Shown here: piece after piece, positions 19,409 through 32,133 of the stretch | Position numbering within the stretch: position 1 is the stretch's first letter | How the letters are laid out: every line of letters begins with the position of its first letter | Assembly: GCF_003254155.1 (NCBI RefSeq) | Contig: NZ_QKZI01000006.1 | Coordinates: 1-64,000, forward strand | Direction: 5' to 3' | DNA length: 64,000 nt | Source: Psychrobacillus insolitus | Lineage (GTDB): Bacteria > Bacillota > Bacilli > Bacillales_A > Planococcaceae | Program-made: the position numbers and the translations under genes | Notes under the pieces: model-generated | What the model was told of the DNA's origin: nothing | Seen by the model: only the letters and a program-made list of their open reading frames with translations | The model's database searches: none

Positions 19409-20068
19409 TTATTTGCCTCCTTCCTCAGAGTTCTTCTTAACTGGAAGGACTTCACCACGATAGATCCATACTTTTACGCCTAATTTACCATAAGTTGTGT
19501 CAGCTTCTGCATGCGCATAATCTATGTCAGCACGTAATGTATGAAGTGGTACAGTACCTTCACTGTAGTGTTCAGCACGCGCAATGTCAGCGCCGCCTAG
19601 ACGTCCAGATACTTGAGTTTTAATACCTTTTGCGCCTGAACGCATAGTACGTTGAATTGCTTGTTTTTGAGCGCGACGGAAAGATACGCGGCCTTCTAAT
19701 TGACGTGCGATACTTTCTGCTACTAATTTAGCATCAAGGTCTGCTCTTTTAATTTCTACGATGTTGATGTGTACACGCTTGCCAGTAGTATCGTTTAAGT
19801 GTTTACGAAGTGTTTCAACTTCAGTACCACCTTTACCGATTACCATACCTGGTTTCGCAGTGTGAATTGTAATGTTTACACGTTTTGCAGCGCGTTCGAT
19901 TTCAACTTTAGAAACCGATGCTTCTTTTAAACGAGTTTCGATATGTTTACGAATTGCTAAGTCTTCGTGAAGAAGAGTTGCGAAGTCTTTGTTACTAGCG
20001 AACCATCTTGACTCCCAGTCACGAATGATACCAATTCGTAATCCTATTGGATGTACTTTTTGACCCAC
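19409..20068 (-). CDS. rpsC: 30S ribosomal protein S3
   Basis: 219 aa. It starts [19 protein letters not shown], has an RNA-binding KH type 2 domain with [12 protein letters not shown], and a C-terminal S3 domain ([18 protein letters not shown]). It forms part of the mRNA entry channel with helicase activity. The start is GTG at 20068 behind AAGGAGGGATAACCC. Confidence 0.98.
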   Translation of the reverse strand: MGQKVHPIGLRIGIIRDWESRWFASNKDFATLLHEDLAIRKHIETRLKEASVSKVEIERAAKRVNITIHTAKPGMVIGKGGTEVETLRKHLNDTTGKRVHINIVEIKRADLDAKLVAESIARQLEGRVSFRRAQKQAIQRTMRSGAKGIKTQVSGRLGGADIARAEHYSEGTVPLHTLRADIDYAHAEADTTYGKLGVKVWIYRGEVLPVKKNSEEGGK

Positions 20069-20071
20069 GGG

Positions 20072-20416
20072 TTATCCCTCCTTCTTCTCAGATACCACTA
20101 TTGTGATGTGGCTTGTACGTTTGTTAATTGCACTTGCACGACCCATAGCACGTGGACGGAAACGTTTTAGTGTTGGACCTTCGTCTACAAAGATTTCAGA
20201 AACAACTAAGTTGTTAATGTCTAAATCGTAATTGTGCTCAGCGTTTGCAACAGCAGATTTTAAAACTTTCTCAACTACAGGCGATGCTGCTTTTGGAGTA
20301 AGTTGTAAAATTGCAACTGCTTCACCGATTTGCTTACCTCTGATTAAATCAACGACTAATCTTACTTTACGAGGGGCAATGCGCACTGTTTTAGCAATAG
20401 CTTTTGCTTGTGACAT
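20072..20416 (-). CDS. rplV: 50S ribosomal protein L22
   Basis: 114 aa with the [19 protein letters not shown] start and the beta-hairpin [20 protein letters not shown] that lines the exit tunnel. No deletion of the macrolide-associated hairpin is seen. It lies 3 bp before rpsC. Confidence 0.98.
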   Translation of the reverse strand: MSQAKAIAKTVRIAPRKVRLVVDLIRGKQIGEAVAILQLTPKAASPVVEKVLKSAVANAEHNYDLDINNLVVSEIFVDEGPTLKRFRPRAMGRASAINKRTSHITIVVSEKKEG

Positions 20417-20436
20417 TTGAATGACCTCCTCTCAAA

Positions 20437-20715
20437 TTAGCGTCTTGTTTTCTTATCATCTGAACCATGACTTCCAATAGCGCGTGTTGGTGCAAATTCA
20501 CCTAATTTATGACCTACCATATCTTCAGTCACGTATACAGGAACATGTTTGCGTCCGTCATATACCGCGATAGTTAATCCGATAAATGTAGGGAAAATAG
20601 TAGAACGGCGAGACCAAGTCTTAATCACTTGTTTTTTCTCAGAACCGACTTGTGCATCGACCTTTTTAAGTAAATGATCGTCTGCAAAAGGTCCTTTTTT
20701 CAAGCTACGACCCAT
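20437..20715 (-). CDS. rpsS: 30S ribosomal protein S19
   Basis: 92 aa, starting [19 protein letters not shown] and ending with [24 protein letters not shown] (motif GEFAPTR). It lies in the 30S head near S13. Confidence 0.99.
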   Translation of the reverse strand: MGRSLKKGPFADDHLLKKVDAQVGSEKKQVIKTWSRRSTIFPTFIGLTIAVYDGRKHVPVYVTEDMVGHKLGEFAPTRAIGSHGSDDKKTRR

Positions 20716-20775
20716 GCTGAAACCTCCCTTCGCGATTGCACCACGGTTTGTTTGTGTAACCGCAGTAAAACCACT

Positions 20776-21606
20776 TTATTTTTTACGACGACGAATGATA
20801 AGCTTGTCGGATTTATTTTTCTTGTTACGTGTTTTGTATCCAAGAGTAGGTTTACCCCATGGAGACATCGGTGATTTACGACCGATTGGAGATTTACCTT
20901 CACCACCACCGTGTGGGTGATCGTTAGGGTTCATTACAGATCCACGTACAGTTGGGCGTTTACCTAACCAACGATTACGACCTGCTTTACCGATATTTAC
21001 AAGTTCATGTTGCTCATTTCCTACTTCACCAATTGTAGCGCGGCAAACACCTAGGATTAAACGAACTTCACCTGATTGTAAACGTACAATTACATACTTA
21101 CCTTCTTTACCAAGTAATTGAGCAGATGTACCAGCAGAACGAACTAACTGACCACCTTTACCAGGTTTCATTTCGATATTATGAATTGTAGTACCCATTG
21201 GAATGTTTTCTAATGGAAGTGCATTTCCAGCTTTAATATCAGCTTCTGGTCCTGACACGATTGTCATTCCCACTTCTAAGCCTTTAGCAGCTAGGATGTA
21301 ACGTTTTTCACCATCTGCATAGTTAATTAACGCGATATTTGCAGTACGGTTTGGATCATATTCTATAGTAGCAACGCGTCCTGGTATGCCGTCTTTATTT
21401 CGTTTAAAATCAATAATACGGTATTGACGTTTATGCCCACCACCATGATGACGAACAGTAATTTTACCTTGGTTGTTACGGCCGCCTTTACGTTTCACAG
21501 GAGCAAGTAATGATTTCTCAGGCTTGTCAGTTGTGATTTCAGCGTAATCTAACGATGTCATGTTACGACGTCCGTTTGTGGTTGGTTTATACTTTCTAAT
21601 TCCCAT
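20776..21606 (-). CDS. rplB: 50S ribosomal protein L2
   Basis: 276 aa with an N-terminal OB domain, an SH3-like domain, and the hallmark [19 protein letters not shown] near the C-terminus, containing the His required around the peptidyl transferase centre. The start is [18 protein letters not shown]. Confidence 0.99.
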   Translation of the reverse strand: MGIRKYKPTTNGRRNMTSLDYAEITTDKPEKSLLAPVKRKGGRNNQGKITVRHHGGGHKRQYRIIDFKRNKDGIPGRVATIEYDPNRTANIALINYADGEKRYILAAKGLEVGMTIVSGPEADIKAGNALPLENIPMGTTIHNIEMKPGKGGQLVRSAGTSAQLLGKEGKYVIVRLQSGEVRLILGVCRATIGEVGNEQHELVNIGKAGRNRWLGKRPTVRGSVMNPNDHPHGGGEGKSPIGRKSPMSPWGKPTLGYKTRNKKNKSDKLIIRRRKK

Positions 21607-21647
21607 GTTATACCCTCCTTTTTGAGTATTAATTCCTTATAAAAGGA

Positions 21648-21932
21648 TTAGATTTCAAATAATTCTATGTCTTTACTTTCAGCAGTCAATTTAACAATAG
21701 CTTTACGACGTTTGTTAGTGTATCCACCGAATTTACCTACGCGTTTGTATTTACCTTTGTAGTTCATGATGTTAACTTTATCAACATCAACTCCAAAGAT
21801 TTCTTCAACTGCATATTTTACTTGTGTTTTATTAGCGCGAGTGTCCACTTCAAAAGTGTACTTTTTATCCGCCATTACTTCAGAAGATTGCTCAGTAATG
21901 ACTGGACGTTTAATAATATCACGTGCTTCCAT
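21648..21932 (-). CDS. rplW: 50S ribosomal protein L23
   Basis: 94 aa with [24 protein letters not shown]. It lies at the tunnel exit and is the docking site for trigger factor and SRP. The ATG overlaps the rplD stop by one base (TAATG). Confidence 0.98.
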   Translation of the reverse strand: MEARDIIKRPVITEQSSEVMADKKYTFEVDTRANKTQVKYAVEEIFGVDVDKVNIMNYKGKYKRVGKFGGYTNKRRKAIVKLTAESKDIELFEI

Positions 21933-22555
21933 TATCCAAGCACCTCCTCTACTTTTTCTACTGCAGCTTTAGTCATTACAAGTTTGTTATGACCGATTAA
22001 ATCTAAAACGTTAATGCCTGTTGCAGACACAACTGTGATTCCAGGGATGTTACGAGCTGCTAATGCAACTGTTTCATCTAAATCAGCAGTTACGAATAAC
22101 GCTTTTTTATCGATTGAAAGGTTAGATAACACTTTCACGAAATCTTTTGTTTTTGGAGCGTCAAACACTAAACCTTCAAGTACTACGATGCTTTCTTCGC
22201 GAACTTTCGTTGAAAGTGCTGAAAGAAGTGCTAAACGACGTACTTTCTTAGGTAATTTATAGCTATAACTACGTGGAGTTGGACCGAATACAACACCACC
22301 GCCACGCCATTGTGGAGAACGAATAGATCCTTGACGAGCACGACCAGTACCTTTTTGTTTCCAAGGCTTACGGCCACCACCAGCTACTTCAGAACGGTTT
22401 TTCACTTTGTGATTACCTTGACGAAGTGATGCGCGTTGAGCAATGATAGCGTCAAATAAAACAGATTCGTTTGGCTCAATACCGAAAACTTTATCGTTTA
22501 ACTCGATTTCGCCAACAGAAGATCCGGTTTGATTGAATAATGATACTTTTGCCAT
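21932..22555 (-). CDS. rplD: 50S ribosomal protein L4
   Basis: 207 aa. The tunnel loop [20 protein letters not shown] is of normal wild-type shape. It is the second protein of the L4/L22 tunnel constriction. It is translationally coupled to rplW. Confidence 0.98.
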   Translation of the reverse strand: MAKVSLFNQTGSSVGEIELNDKVFGIEPNESVLFDAIIAQRASLRQGNHKVKNRSEVAGGGRKPWKQKGTGRARQGSIRSPQWRGGGVVFGPTPRSYSYKLPKKVRRLALLSALSTKVREESIVVLEGLVFDAPKTKDFVKVLSNLSIDKKALFVTADLDETVALAARNIPGITVVSATGINVLDLIGHNKLVMTKAAVEKVEEVLG

Positions 22556-22580
22556 TCCTGTTTCCTCCTTTCTTTAGAAA

Positions 22581-23210
22581 TTATTTCGATTTAATAGCTG
22601 CTTTAACAACTACTAATGATTTACGAGAACCTGGAACATTACCTTTTACAAGTAGTAGGTTACGCTCAGCATCCACTCTTACGATTTCTAAGTTTTGGAT
22701 TGTTACTGTGTTCCCACCCATTTGACCAGGTAATTTCTTTTGTTTAAATACACGGTTCGGAGCAACTGGCCCCATTGAACCTGGACGACGGTGGTAACGA
22801 GATCCGTGGGCCATTGGTCCACGAGATTGTCCGTGGCGTTTAATAACACCTTGGAAACCTTTACCTTTAGTAGTACCTGTTACGTCAATAACATCGCCTT
22901 CTGCAAAACTTTCTACGTTGACTTCTTGACCAACCTCGTAATTAGCTGTATCCAAGCCGCGGAATTCGCGGATGAAGCGCTTAGGAGCAGTGTTAGCTTT
23001 AGCTACGTGCCCTTTAGCTGGCTTGTTAGAAAGCTTATCGCGCTTATCTTCAAAACCTAACTGAATTGAGTCGTATCCGTCTGTTTCAACTGTTTTCTTT
23101 TGAAGTACTACGTTTGGAGTAGCATCAATTACAGTTACAGCTATTAAGTCACCGTTCTCAGCAAATACTTGCGTCATACCGATTTTTCTACCTAAGATTC
23201 CTTTGGTCAT
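22581..23210 (-). CDS. rplC: 50S ribosomal protein L3
   Basis: 209 aa starting [20 protein letters not shown]. The extended loop [20 protein letters not shown] approaches the PTC. It is the second gene of the S10 operon, 46 bp after rpsJ. Confidence 0.99.
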   Translation of the reverse strand: MTKGILGRKIGMTQVFAENGDLIAVTVIDATPNVVLQKKTVETDGYDSIQLGFEDKRDKLSNKPAKGHVAKANTAPKRFIREFRGLDTANYEVGQEVNVESFAEGDVIDVTGTTKGKGFQGVIKRHGQSRGPMAHGSRYHRRPGSMGPVAPNRVFKQKKLPGQMGGNTVTIQNLEIVRVDAERNLLLVKGNVPGSRKSLVVVKAAIKSK

Positions 23211-23256
23211 CTGTCACACCTCCTATAATTATTTGTTCTTTTTTTATGTTTTACCA

Positions 23257-24055
<799 letters not shown>

Positions 24056-26035
24056 TTATAATGCATCTTCTACTACTTTGCGGTAATAACCAGCAGATAG
24101 AATAGCAAATATAGAGTAAAGTATTATATATACACCCATCGTAATCAGTAAGGGTGCAACTAGCTCCGTACCAAAGAAAACCCATCCTGATTTTACTGCA
24201 AAATAGCTGTGTGCTAGGCCTATTGCTAATGGGAAGCCAAAGTTAAACAGTTGCTTCCGATGGATTCCCTTCATAATTTCATTTGTAGTAAATCCTATTT
24301 TGCGCAAAATCGTATAGGTCGCCTTTTCTTCATCAGCCTCTGACATTTGCTTGAAGTATAATATACTTCCAGTCGTAATTAAAAATGCTAGACCTAAGAA
24401 CCCAGTTATAAAGATAGTTAAACCAAGTTCATTCAATAAATCTAAACGGTAGCTTTCTTGAGATTCTACACTAACTGTTTTCGTAGCAATACCACTAGGA
24501 TAAGGTATTTCTACAGATACTTTGTTCGCTTCAAATATTTTCTCTGCTTTTTTTAATTGGCTCACTTCTTGCAACTCCATACCTACTACCATCTGATTCT
24601 CATTGAGAGGGTCATTGAGTAGCTTTTGAAAATAGGAGTCCTCTAATACAACAGTAAAAAAGCCATACGAATGATAATTTGGTACCATGTATTCTTCGGA
24701 AACCTCTGTAATAAATACCTCTTCTGTACCTGTGGATGTAATAAACTGAATTGGTTTTTGTGCTTCTATTCTTATATTCTCTGCACGCAAACTGTCATAG
24801 CCTACTATATAACCCTGTCCTTCCTTTAATTGAAGATTTGGCAACTTGCTTTGAATATCCTTCTGACTTACAACCTGTATTGTCAGTCTCGTCGATATAT
24901 CATTATTTAGTGCAGCATCTTTGACCAGAAGGGAACGAACATCAGCTTCAACTGCCAGTAAATCTATATCATCTCTTGTATATTGAATTTCTTCTTTGTC
25001 AAACTCTTCTATTAAGTCGAAACCAGTATCTTCATACATTACATAGTCATATGGAATAGCTTCCTCTGCCACTGTATCTACTGAATAGTAAGAGATATAC
25101 GATAGTGTGAGTATACCTAGTGTTGTAGCAGATAAAATTGTAATAGTCGTAAGAGACATTGCACTAGATTTCATACGATGCATAATGGTAGACAAAGATA
25201 AAACATCTTGAACAGACATTAAACCTTTTTTACTCTTTCTTACTAGATTAAGGATAAAAGCTACCGAGAAACGAAATACAAAATAAGTTCCACCTACCGT
25301 TAAAATAAGAATTGAAACCATTTTAAACAGTAGCATATTTGGAGTTAAGTCTGGATTACTTAAGTCTAACAATGAAGTAGACAAGTAGTAGCCGTAACCT
25401 ATAAAAGCAAGCCCAATAAAGCCTAAGAACATATGAAAAGCATTGAACTTTTTGACCTTTTCATCTGCAACTCCTGTTGTAGTGATAAGAGTTAAGAGGG
25501 ATACTCTCCTTATTCTTATTGCAGTTTGTAAAATCACTACTATTAATAGTAATAGAAAAACTATTACGGTCATTAGAAGTGCTTCTAAAGAAAAAGTAAG
25601 TTCTACAAACGCATCCTTTTCTAATATTTTAAGGAGAATCATTGCAAATACTCTTGATGTAACAAATCCCATTAATACTCCAAGGATAATTGATCCTAAC
25701 CAAAGTATAATATTCTCAATTGCTATTAATCTTGTCACTAGCCCCTTGGACATACCTACTAGCTGATATAAGCCGATTTCCTTGCTCCGTCGATTCATAA
25801 ATAGCTTATTAGCATACAGTACGAAGAAAATGACAATGAATAGAAGTAAATAGGAACCCGCCTTTAAAGCTGCGGAGGACATTCCGCTACCTATTTCCTT
25901 AACAATTGCTGGATTATACTGCAATGTTACAAAGGAATAATACAGTGTAACGCTAAAAACTAATGCAAAGACATAAAGGTAATAGTTTTTTATATTCTTT
26001 CTCATACTGCGTAGAACTAACTGATTAAGCGTCAT
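24056..26035 (-). CDS. BceB/VraG-like ABC transporter permease (peptide antibiotic detoxification)
   Basis: About 659 aa. The pattern is TM1, a pair of FtsX-like three-helix blocks, a large extracellular domain of roughly 200 residues (about 320-530, starting [13 protein letters not shown]) and a C-terminal membrane block. This is the ten-helix architecture of BceB-type permeases, which remove cell-wall-active peptides (bacitracin, lantibiotics) from their targets and form a sensory complex with the histidine kinase. GTG/ATG codons exist upstream, but ATG at 26035 ([14 protein letters not shown]) fits family starts and the GTGGTGA site. It overlaps the end of the ATPase gene by 11 nt. The substrate cannot be predicted. 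Confidence 0.88.
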   Translation of the reverse strand: MTLNQLVLRSMRKNIKNYYLYVFALVFSVTLYYSFVTLQYNPAIVKEIGSGMSSAALKAGSYLLLFIVIFFVLYANKLFMNRRSKEIGLYQLVGMSKGLVTRLIAIENIILWLGSIILGVLMGFVTSRVFAMILLKILEKDAFVELTFSLEALLMTVIVFLLLLIVVILQTAIRIRRVSLLTLITTTGVADEKVKKFNAFHMFLGFIGLAFIGYGYYLSTSLLDLSNPDLTPNMLLFKMVSILILTVGGTYFVFRFSVAFILNLVRKSKKGLMSVQDVLSLSTIMHRMKSSAMSLTTITILSATTLGILTLSYISYYSVDTVAEEAIPYDYVMYEDTGFDLIEEFDKEEIQYTRDDIDLLAVEADVRSLLVKDAALNNDISTRLTIQVVSQKDIQSKLPNLQLKEGQGYIVGYDSLRAENIRIEAQKPIQFITSTGTEEVFITEVSEEYMVPNYHSYGFFTVVLEDSYFQKLLNDPLNENQMVVGMELQEVSQLKKAEKIFEANKVSVEIPYPSGIATKTVSVESQESYRLDLLNELGLTIFITGFLGLAFLITTGSILYFKQMSEADEEKATYTILRKIGFTTNEIMKGIHRKQLFNFGFPLAIGLAHSYFAVKSGWVFFGTELVAPLLITMGVYIILYSIFAILSAGYYRKVVEDAL

Positions 26036-26786
26036 AGCCATCACCACTCAATACACTCTGTGTATTCATAATTTCATGATAGAATTGCTTGCGATCCTTT
26101 TCACCTTTATATAACTCCGAATATATTTGTCCGTCCTTTAAAAACAGCACACGTGAGCAAAAACTAGCAGCTACAGAATCATGTGTAACCATCATAATTG
26201 TCACTTTTTTCTCTTTGTTAATTTTTTCTAAATTACTTAGTAACGCTGTAGCAGACTTGGAATCCAAAGCTCCTGTTGGCTCATCAGCAAAAACGATAGA
26301 GGGACTTCCAACCAGAGCTCTTGCAGCTGAAGTTCTTTGTTTTTGTCCACCAGAAATTTCATTGGGATATTTATTTAAGATATCATTAATTCCTAAAAGA
26401 TCGGTTATCTCCTTTATCTTTTTCTCTGACACAGTTTTAGGGGTTTTCCCTACTGATAATGGAAGATATATATTTTCTTTGACAGTTAATGTATCCAGCA
26501 AGTTATAATCCTGAAAGATAAAACCAAGCTGTTCTCTGCGGAACTGGGAAAGCCTTTGTTCTTTCATTTTTTGCAGATTAAAATTATTTATCTCTATCGT
26601 TCCTGATGTAACTTTATCAATAGATGCTAAGACATTTAAGAGCGTTGTTTTACCTGAGCCTGAAGGTCCCATGATTCCAACAAATTCTCCTTCTCTTACC
26701 TCTAGATCAATATCCTTTAATACTTCCTGCGTATTTGTTTTTTTTCCAAATACCTTTTTAATCTTTCGACCTCGTAAAATAACCAT
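26025..26786 (-). CDS. BceA-like ABC transporter ATP-binding protein
   Basis: 253 aa ABC ATPase of the MacB/LolD/BceA type, with Walker [11 protein letters not shown]-loop [12 protein letters not shown], signature ISGGQKQR and Walker [14 protein letters not shown]. It is the first gene of the transporter operon, preceded by GTAGGAGGTAGACC and a palindromic operator candidate. It works with the adjacent large permease. Confidence 0.93.
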   Translation of the reverse strand: MVILRGRKIKKVFGKKTNTQEVLKDIDLEVREGEFVGIMGPSGSGKTTLLNVLASIDKVTSGTIEINNFNLQKMKEQRLSQFRREQLGFIFQDYNLLDTLTVKENIYLPLSVGKTPKTVSEKKIKEITDLLGINDILNKYPNEISGGQKQRTSAARALVGSPSIVFADEPTGALDSKSATALLSNLEKINKEKKVTIMMVTHDSVAASFCSRVLFLKDGQIYSELYKGEKDRKQFYHEIMNTQSVLSGDGYDA

Positions 26787-26873
26787 GGTCTACCTCCTAC
26801 CTTTTATTAATCTCATTTTACCCATTATTTAATGAAAAATCGTTCGTTTTAGGTGACAATCAAAGAAAGTAGA

Positions 26874-26887
26874 TGACATTTTTGTCA
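26874..26887. promoter_or_regulatory. Candidate BceR-type operator
   Basis: TGACA-TTTT-TGTCA is a perfect palindrome with a 4-bp spacer, matching the recalled BceR-like box (TNACA-N4-TGTNA). It lies about 90 bp upstream of the transporter ATPase and overlaps the stop codon of the kinase gene. A further AGGTGACA half-site at 26851 is inverted relative to TGTCACCT at 26883-26890. The expected regulator is the response regulator encoded two genes upstream. Confidence 0.65.
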
Positions 26888-27916
26888 CCTACCTAAAATT
26901 TGCTGCATTTCATTTTGTAATGGGAAATGTAAAGAAAAGGTAGATCCGAAATCAACCTCAGAAATAACACTTATCGTAATACCGAGCTTTTCGGCAGCAT
27001 TCTTTGCTAAATATAGTCCCATCCCAGTGGAAGAAGTACTCTCTCTGCCTACCCTACCCGTAAAAGACTTATCAAAAATTCTAGGCAAGTCCGCTTGAGA
27101 CATTCCTACCCCTTCATCTTGAATAGAGAGGATTAAGTGACCTAATTCATCATCTGTAGTAAATATCCTTATTTCTCCATGTACTTTGCTGTATTTAACT
27201 GCATTCGAGATTAACTGTCTTACGATAAATGAAAGCCACTTCTGATCAGTAAGGACAAGTCTATCTAAACCTATTGTTTCAAACCCTATATTACGTTCCA
27301 TACACCATGGCTTAAGTTCTTTTATTTCCTTGAAGATAACTCTTTCCACATTGACATCTTCAATTAGGTTATCTTTTTCTATGGAGGGAAGACGTGTTTT
27401 ATGAAGCTGCTGATCTAAAAGCATATGCAATCTTAACCATTCTACTTCTAATTTTTTCTTAAGTGTAGAATCATCTACACTATCCAACATGAGCTTCATA
27501 CTTGTTAGAGGTGTTTTCATCTCATGTATCCAAGAAAGCGTCTGGTCCCTCTCTTCTAGAAAAGTTGTATGGGCATCATTCAGTTCTTGTTTCCCTAATA
27601 GAACTATCTCTTGAAACTCATCCATAAGTACCTTTTCGTAAACTGACTCCCCTTCAGGAAGGCTTGCAATTAACTGATCGAACGTCAAATCGCCTTTAGG
27701 AATTTCTAAAACACTTTTTATAAATTTTGTTTCCTGAAAAAATCTCCATAGAAAAAACAATAAAAATAAAAACAGATTAGTACTATTCATATACAGTATA
27801 GAAGTATTAGCAAATGTTACGTCTAGAGTCAGAAGAATATTTAACCATAACTGAAAAAAGCTAAAAAAGAGAATCCACGTCATTCTTTCTTTTATATATA
27901 ACAGAAATAGTTTCAT
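26885..27916 (-). CDS. BceS-like intramembrane-sensing histidine kinase
   Basis: 343 aa. Two N-terminal membrane helices (about 13-30 and 38-58) have almost no extracellular loop, the hallmark of intramembrane-sensing kinases that depend on a BceAB-type transporter. The DHp box WIHEMKTPLTSMK carries the phospho-accepting His. The HATPase_c domain has N-box NAVKYSK, G1 DEGVGM and G2 GMGLYLAKNAAEKLG. The start overlaps the regulator stop by 4 nt (ATGA). Confidence 0.92.
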   Translation of the reverse strand: MKLFLLYIKERMTWILFFSFFQLWLNILLTLDVTFANTSILYMNSTNLFLFLLFFLWRFFQETKFIKSVLEIPKGDLTFDQLIASLPEGESVYEKVLMDEFQEIVLLGKQELNDAHTTFLEERDQTLSWIHEMKTPLTSMKLMLDSVDDSTLKKKLEVEWLRLHMLLDQQLHKTRLPSIEKDNLIEDVNVERVIFKEIKELKPWCMERNIGFETIGLDRLVLTDQKWLSFIVRQLISNAVKYSKVHGEIRIFTTDDELGHLILSIQDEGVGMSQADLPRIFDKSFTGRVGRESTSSTGMGLYLAKNAAEKLGITISVISEVDFGSTFSLHFPLQNEMQQILGR

Positions 27917-28602
27917 GGCTCCTGCCTAGTTATCGCTATATACCCCAAACCTTTTTTCGTCACAATAACTTCCCCTAACCCGATTTGTTCTAGTTTCAAT
28001 CGTAATCTATTAACATTGACTGAAAGGGTATTGTCATTTACAAACTTTTCATCATCCCATAGCTTTCTCATAAGCTCATCTCTAGAAACAATTTTATCCA
28101 ATGACTGGACTAAAACTCTTAGGATAAACAACTCATTTTTAGTAAGTTCAACCTCTTGATCTCCTTTGGAAATAACACTTCTAGAATAATCAATGATAGC
28201 ATCATTCCAATGGACAATATCTAATTGTTCTTCTCGGTAATCATAGGTTCTTCGGAGTATCGCTTGGATCTTTGCTAATAAAACTTCCATATTAAAAGGT
28301 TTTTGAACAAAGTCATCTGCCCCCATTTGCATTGCCATAATTATATCCATAGGATGATCCCTAGAGGAAAGAAAAATAATAGGGACTTTCGAGTGCCTAC
28401 GAATTTCTCGGCACCAATGAAATCCATCATATGCCGGAAGCTGAATATCTATAATTACTAACAGTGGTTTCTCTTCTAAAAAAGTAGGTAGGATTTCCTG
28501 AAAGTTAGTTGGCCCAATAACTTCAAATGACCAATGAAGAAATTTTTCTTTTATCAGATCAAATATAGAATTATCATCTTCTATCAGCATAATTTTTTGC
28601 AT
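27913..28602 (-). CDS. BceR-like OmpR-family response regulator
   Basis: 229 aa. The receiver domain has the acidic pocket LIEDD and the phospho-acceptor Asp52 in IIDIQLPAYDG. The C-terminal winged helix ends in MRKLWDDEKFVNDNTLSVNVNRLRLKL and VTKKGLGYIA. It is the first gene of the module, starting 95 bp after the tuf stop. It probably activates the downstream transporter through the palindrome at 26874. Confidence 0.93.
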   Translation of the reverse strand: MQKIMLIEDDNSIFDLIKEKFLHWSFEVIGPTNFQEILPTFLEEKPLLVIIDIQLPAYDGFHWCREIRRHSKVPIIFLSSRDHPMDIIMAMQMGADDFVQKPFNMEVLLAKIQAILRRTYDYREEQLDIVHWNDAIIDYSRSVISKGDQEVELTKNELFILRVLVQSLDKIVSRDELMRKLWDDEKFVNDNTLSVNVNRLRLKLEQIGLGEVIVTKKGLGYIAITRQEP

Positions 28603-28616
28603 TTAATCCCCCCCTA

Positions 28617-28646
28617 TATATACAGTGTACACAATTTTAAGTACAA
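28617..28646 (-). promoter_or_regulatory. Candidate promoter for the response regulator and kinase genes
   Basis: TTGTAC (28641-28646), 18 bp, TATATA (28617-28622) on the minus strand. The palindrome GTGTACAC lies inside the spacer. The -35 overlaps the T-tract of the tuf terminator, so spacing is tight. Confidence 0.45.
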
Positions 28647-28677
28647 AAAAAACCATCTCGTCGTCACGAGATGGTTT
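28645..28677 (-). terminator. tuf terminator
   Basis: On the minus strand AACCATCTCG-TGACGA-CGAGATGGTT is followed by eight T. It closes the str operon. Confidence 0.93.
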
Positions 28678-28696
28678 TATATTAAAGAATTATAGA

Positions 28697-29884
28697 TTAC
28701 TTAGTAATAGTCGCTACTACTCCAGCGCCTACAGTACGTCCACCCTCACGGATAGAGAACTTAGTACCTTCTTCGATAGCGATTGGAGAGATTAGAGATA
28801 CTGTCATTTCGATGTTATCTCCAGGCATAACCATTTCTACGCCTTCTGGTAAGTGACAAACACCAGTTACGTCAGTTGTACGGAAGTAGAACTGAGGACG
28901 GTAGTTTGTGAAGAATGGAGTATGACGTCCACCCTCTTCTTTAGAAAGAACATAAACTTCAGCTTTGAAGTCTGTGTGCGGAGTGATTGTACCTGGTTTA
29001 GCTAAAACTTGACCACGTTGGATATCTTCACGAGCAACCCCACGAAGAAGAGCACCAATGTTGTCTCCAGCTTCTGCATAGTCAAGAAGTTTACGGAACA
29101 TTTCAACACCAGTTACAGTAGTTGATTTTGGTTCTTCAGTAATACCAATGATGTCAACAACGTCACCGATTTTAACTACTCCACGTTCAACACGACCAGT
29201 AGCAACAGTACCACGACCAGTGATTGAGAATACATCCTCAACTGGCATCATGAATGGTTTATCAGTTTGACGTTCTGGAGTTGGGATATAGCTATCAACA
29301 GCGTCCATTAATTCAATAATTTTTTCTTCCCATTCAGGTTCTCCTTCAAGAGCCTTAAGAGCAGAACCTTTAATTACTGGAATATCGTCTCCTGGGAAAT
29401 CATATTCAGATAAAAGGTCACGAATTTCCATTTCTACTAATTCAAGTAATTCTTCATCGTCAACCATATCACATTTGTTCATGAATACAACTAGGTATGG
29501 AACACCTACTTGTTTAGATAAAAGAATATGTTCGCGAGTTTGTGGCATCGGGCCATCAGCAGCAGATACTACTAAGATACCACCGTCCATTTGAGCAGCA
29601 CCTGTAATCATGTTTTTAACATAATCGGCATGTCCTGGGCAGTCTACGTGAGCGTAGTGACGAGCAGCTGTTTCATATTCAACATGTGATGTATTGATTG
29701 TGATACCACGTTCTTTTTCTTCAGGTGCATTGTCGATGTCAGCATATGATCTAGCTGTACCACCCATTTTTTTTGCAAGAACTGTAGCGATAGCAGCAGT
29801 TAGAGTTGTTTTACCATGGTCAACGTGTCCGATAGTACCAACGTTAGCATGTGTTTTTGAACGGTCAAATTTTTCTTTTGCCAT
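28697..29884 (-). CDS. tuf: Elongation factor Tu
   Basis: 395 aa, starting [28 protein letters not shown]. The GTPase motifs are [16 protein letters not shown] and NKCDM, followed by domains 2 and 3 ending [16 protein letters not shown]. It delivers aminoacyl-tRNA to the ribosome. It is the last gene of the str operon, 117 bp after fusA. That spacer contains a small GGGG...CCCC hairpin and a GAGGAGGC ribosome-binding site. Confidence 0.99.
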   Translation of the reverse strand: MAKEKFDRSKTHANVGTIGHVDHGKTTLTAAIATVLAKKMGGTARSYADIDNAPEEKERGITINTSHVEYETAARHYAHVDCPGHADYVKNMITGAAQMDGGILVVSAADGPMPQTREHILLSKQVGVPYLVVFMNKCDMVDDEELLELVEMEIRDLLSEYDFPGDDIPVIKGSALKALEGEPEWEEKIIELMDAVDSYIPTPERQTDKPFMMPVEDVFSITGRGTVATGRVERGVVKIGDVVDIIGITEEPKSTTVTGVEMFRKLLDYAEAGDNIGALLRGVAREDIQRGQVLAKPGTITPHTDFKAEVYVLSKEEGGRHTPFFTNYRPQFYFRTTDVTGVCHLPEGVEMVMPGDNIEMTVSLISPIAIEEGTKFSIREGGRTVGAGVVATITK

Positions 29885-30001
29885 TAGAGATAGCCTCCTC
29901 AGTAATTGTTTAATTTTTTATTATAAAAGTCTAGGGGTAGCTTGCCCCTATTCTTTTATATTCTACTTGTTGTTTATACTTGAAAATTGGTGATAATTCA
30001 A

Positions 30002-32083
30002 TTATTCACCTTTATTTTTTTTGATAATTTCTTCAGAAATTGATTTTGGAACATCTTCATAGTGATCGAATGTCATAGAGAACACTCCACGTCCTTGTGT
30101 GTTAGAACGTAAAGAAGTTGCATATCCGAACATTTCTGCAAGTGGAACCATTGAACGTACTACTTGTGCATTACCACGAGCGTCCATACCTTCAACTCGT
30201 CCACGACGAGAAGTGATATCTCCCATGATGTCTCCTAAATATTCTTCAGGAACAACAACTTCAACTTTCATGATTGGTTCAAGAATTACTGGATTTACTT
30301 TAGATACAGCATTTTTTAATGCCATAGAAGCAGCAATTTTGAATGCCATTTCATTCGAGTCAACATCATGATATGAACCATCGTATAATTTTGCTTTAAT
30401 ATCGATTAACGGATATCCAGCAAGTACACCATTGTTAAGTGAGTCACGAAGACCTGCTTCAACAGCTGGAATGTATTCACGTGGAACTACTCCACCGACA
30501 ACAGCATTTTCAAACTCAAAGCCTTTTCCTTCTTCGTTTGGAGAGAATTCAATCCAAACGTGTCCGAATTGACCACGTCCACCAGATTGACGTACAAATT
30601 TACCTTCAACTTTTGCTGAAGAGCGGAAAGTTTCACGGTAAGATACTTGTGGAGCACCTACGTTAGCTTCTACTTTAAATTCGCGACGCATACGGTCAAC
30701 TAAGATATCTAAGTGAAGTTCACCCATACCAGCGATGATAACTTGACCAGTTTCTTGGTCAGTATGAACGCGGAATGTTGGATCTTCTTCTGCTAATTTT
30801 ACAAGAGCAGCACCCATTTTATCTTGGTCAGCTTTAGATTTTGGTTCAACTGATAGAGAAATAACTGGTTCTGGGAACACCATAGACTCTAGAATTACTA
30901 AAGCTTTTTCATCACACAGTGTATCACCAGTAGTTGTATCTTTAAGACCTACCGCTGCAGCGATATCTCCTGCAAATACTTCTGTAATCTCTGAACGAGA
31001 GTTAGCATGCATTTGTAGAATACGTCCTACGCGTTCACGCTTACCTTTTGTAGAGTTTTGTACGTATGAACCTGATTGTAAAGTACCAGAGTAAACACGG
31101 AAGAATGTTAATTTACCAACATAAGGGTCAGTCATAACTTTAAATGCTAATGCAGAGAAAGGTTCTGAATCATCAGAATGACGTTCAATTACTAATTCAG
31201 AATCATCAGGGTCTGTCCCTTGCATAGCTGGAAGATCAAGCGGTGATGGAAGGTATGCAACAGCAGCGTCAAGAACTTTACGAACACCTTTGTTTTTAAA
31301 TGCAGTACCACACACTACTGGATAGAATTCTACGTTCAAAGTACCTGTACGGATACCATCAACTAATTCTTCGTTCGTGATTTCTTCACCATTTAGATAT
31401 TTTTCCATTAAATCTTCGTCAAGTTCTGATACCGCTTCAATTAGTTTTTCACGGTATTCTTGTGCTTGAGCTTTATATTCTTCTGGAATTTCAACCTCTT
31501 CTAAATCAGTACCTAAATCATTAGGGTAGATAGTAGCTGTCATCGTTACTAAGTCGATGATTCCACTAAAACCATCTTCAGCACCGATTGGTAATTGAAT
31601 TGGATGAGCGTTAGCTTGTAAACGGTCGTGAAGAGTTCCTACAGAATATAAGAAGTCTGCTCCCATTTTATCCATTTTATTAATGAAAACAATACGCGGT
31701 ACGCCATAAGTTGTAGCTTGACGCCATACTGTTTCTGTTTGTGGTTCTACACCAGATTGAGCATCTAGTACGGTAACCGCACCATCAAGTACTCGAAGTG
31801 AACGTTCAACTTCAACCGTGAAGTCTACGTGACCAGGTGTATCAATGATATTTACACGATGATTATCCCAAGTAGCTGTTGTTGCAGCAGAAGTGATTGT
31901 AATACCACGTTCTTGCTCTTGCTCCATCCAGTCCATTTGTGATGCACCTTCATGAGTCTCTCCAATTTTATGGATTTTCCCAGTGTAATAAAGTATACGC
32001 TCCGTAGTAGTAGTTTTACCAGCATCTATGTGAGCCATGATCCCGATATTACGTGTTTTATCTAAGGAGAACTCTCTAGCCAT
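30002..32083 (-). CDS. fusA: Elongation factor G
   Basis: 693 aa translocase GTPase with G1 [23 protein letters not shown] and NKMDKMGAD. Domain IV contains the loop [15 protein letters not shown]. Length and motifs are normal. It lies 50 bp after rpsG. Confidence 0.99.
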   Translation of the reverse strand: MAREFSLDKTRNIGIMAHIDAGKTTTTERILYYTGKIHKIGETHEGASQMDWMEQEQERGITITSAATTATWDNHRVNIIDTPGHVDFTVEVERSLRVLDGAVTVLDAQSGVEPQTETVWRQATTYGVPRIVFINKMDKMGADFLYSVGTLHDRLQANAHPIQLPIGAEDGFSGIIDLVTMTATIYPNDLGTDLEEVEIPEEYKAQAQEYREKLIEAVSELDEDLMEKYLNGEEITNEELVDGIRTGTLNVEFYPVVCGTAFKNKGVRKVLDAAVAYLPSPLDLPAMQGTDPDDSELVIERHSDDSEPFSALAFKVMTDPYVGKLTFFRVYSGTLQSGSYVQNSTKGKRERVGRILQMHANSRSEITEVFAGDIAAAVGLKDTTTGDTLCDEKALVILESMVFPEPVISLSVEPKSKADQDKMGAALVKLAEEDPTFRVHTDQETGQVIIAGMGELHLDILVDRMRREFKVEANVGAPQVSYRETFRSSAKVEGKFVRQSGGRGQFGHVWIEFSPNEEGKGFEFENAVVGGVVPREYIPAVEAGLRDSLNNGVLAGYPLIDIKAKLYDGSYHDVDSNEMAFKIAASMALKNAVSKVNPVILEPIMKVEVVVPEEYLGDIMGDITSRRGRVEGMDARGNAQVVRSMVPLAEMFGYATSLRSNTQGRGVFSMTFDHYEDVPKSISEEIIKKNKGE

Positions 32084-32133
32084 ATTGTATATCTCCTTCC
32101 GATTCGTATTTGATTAAGAATTTAAAGTAATTC

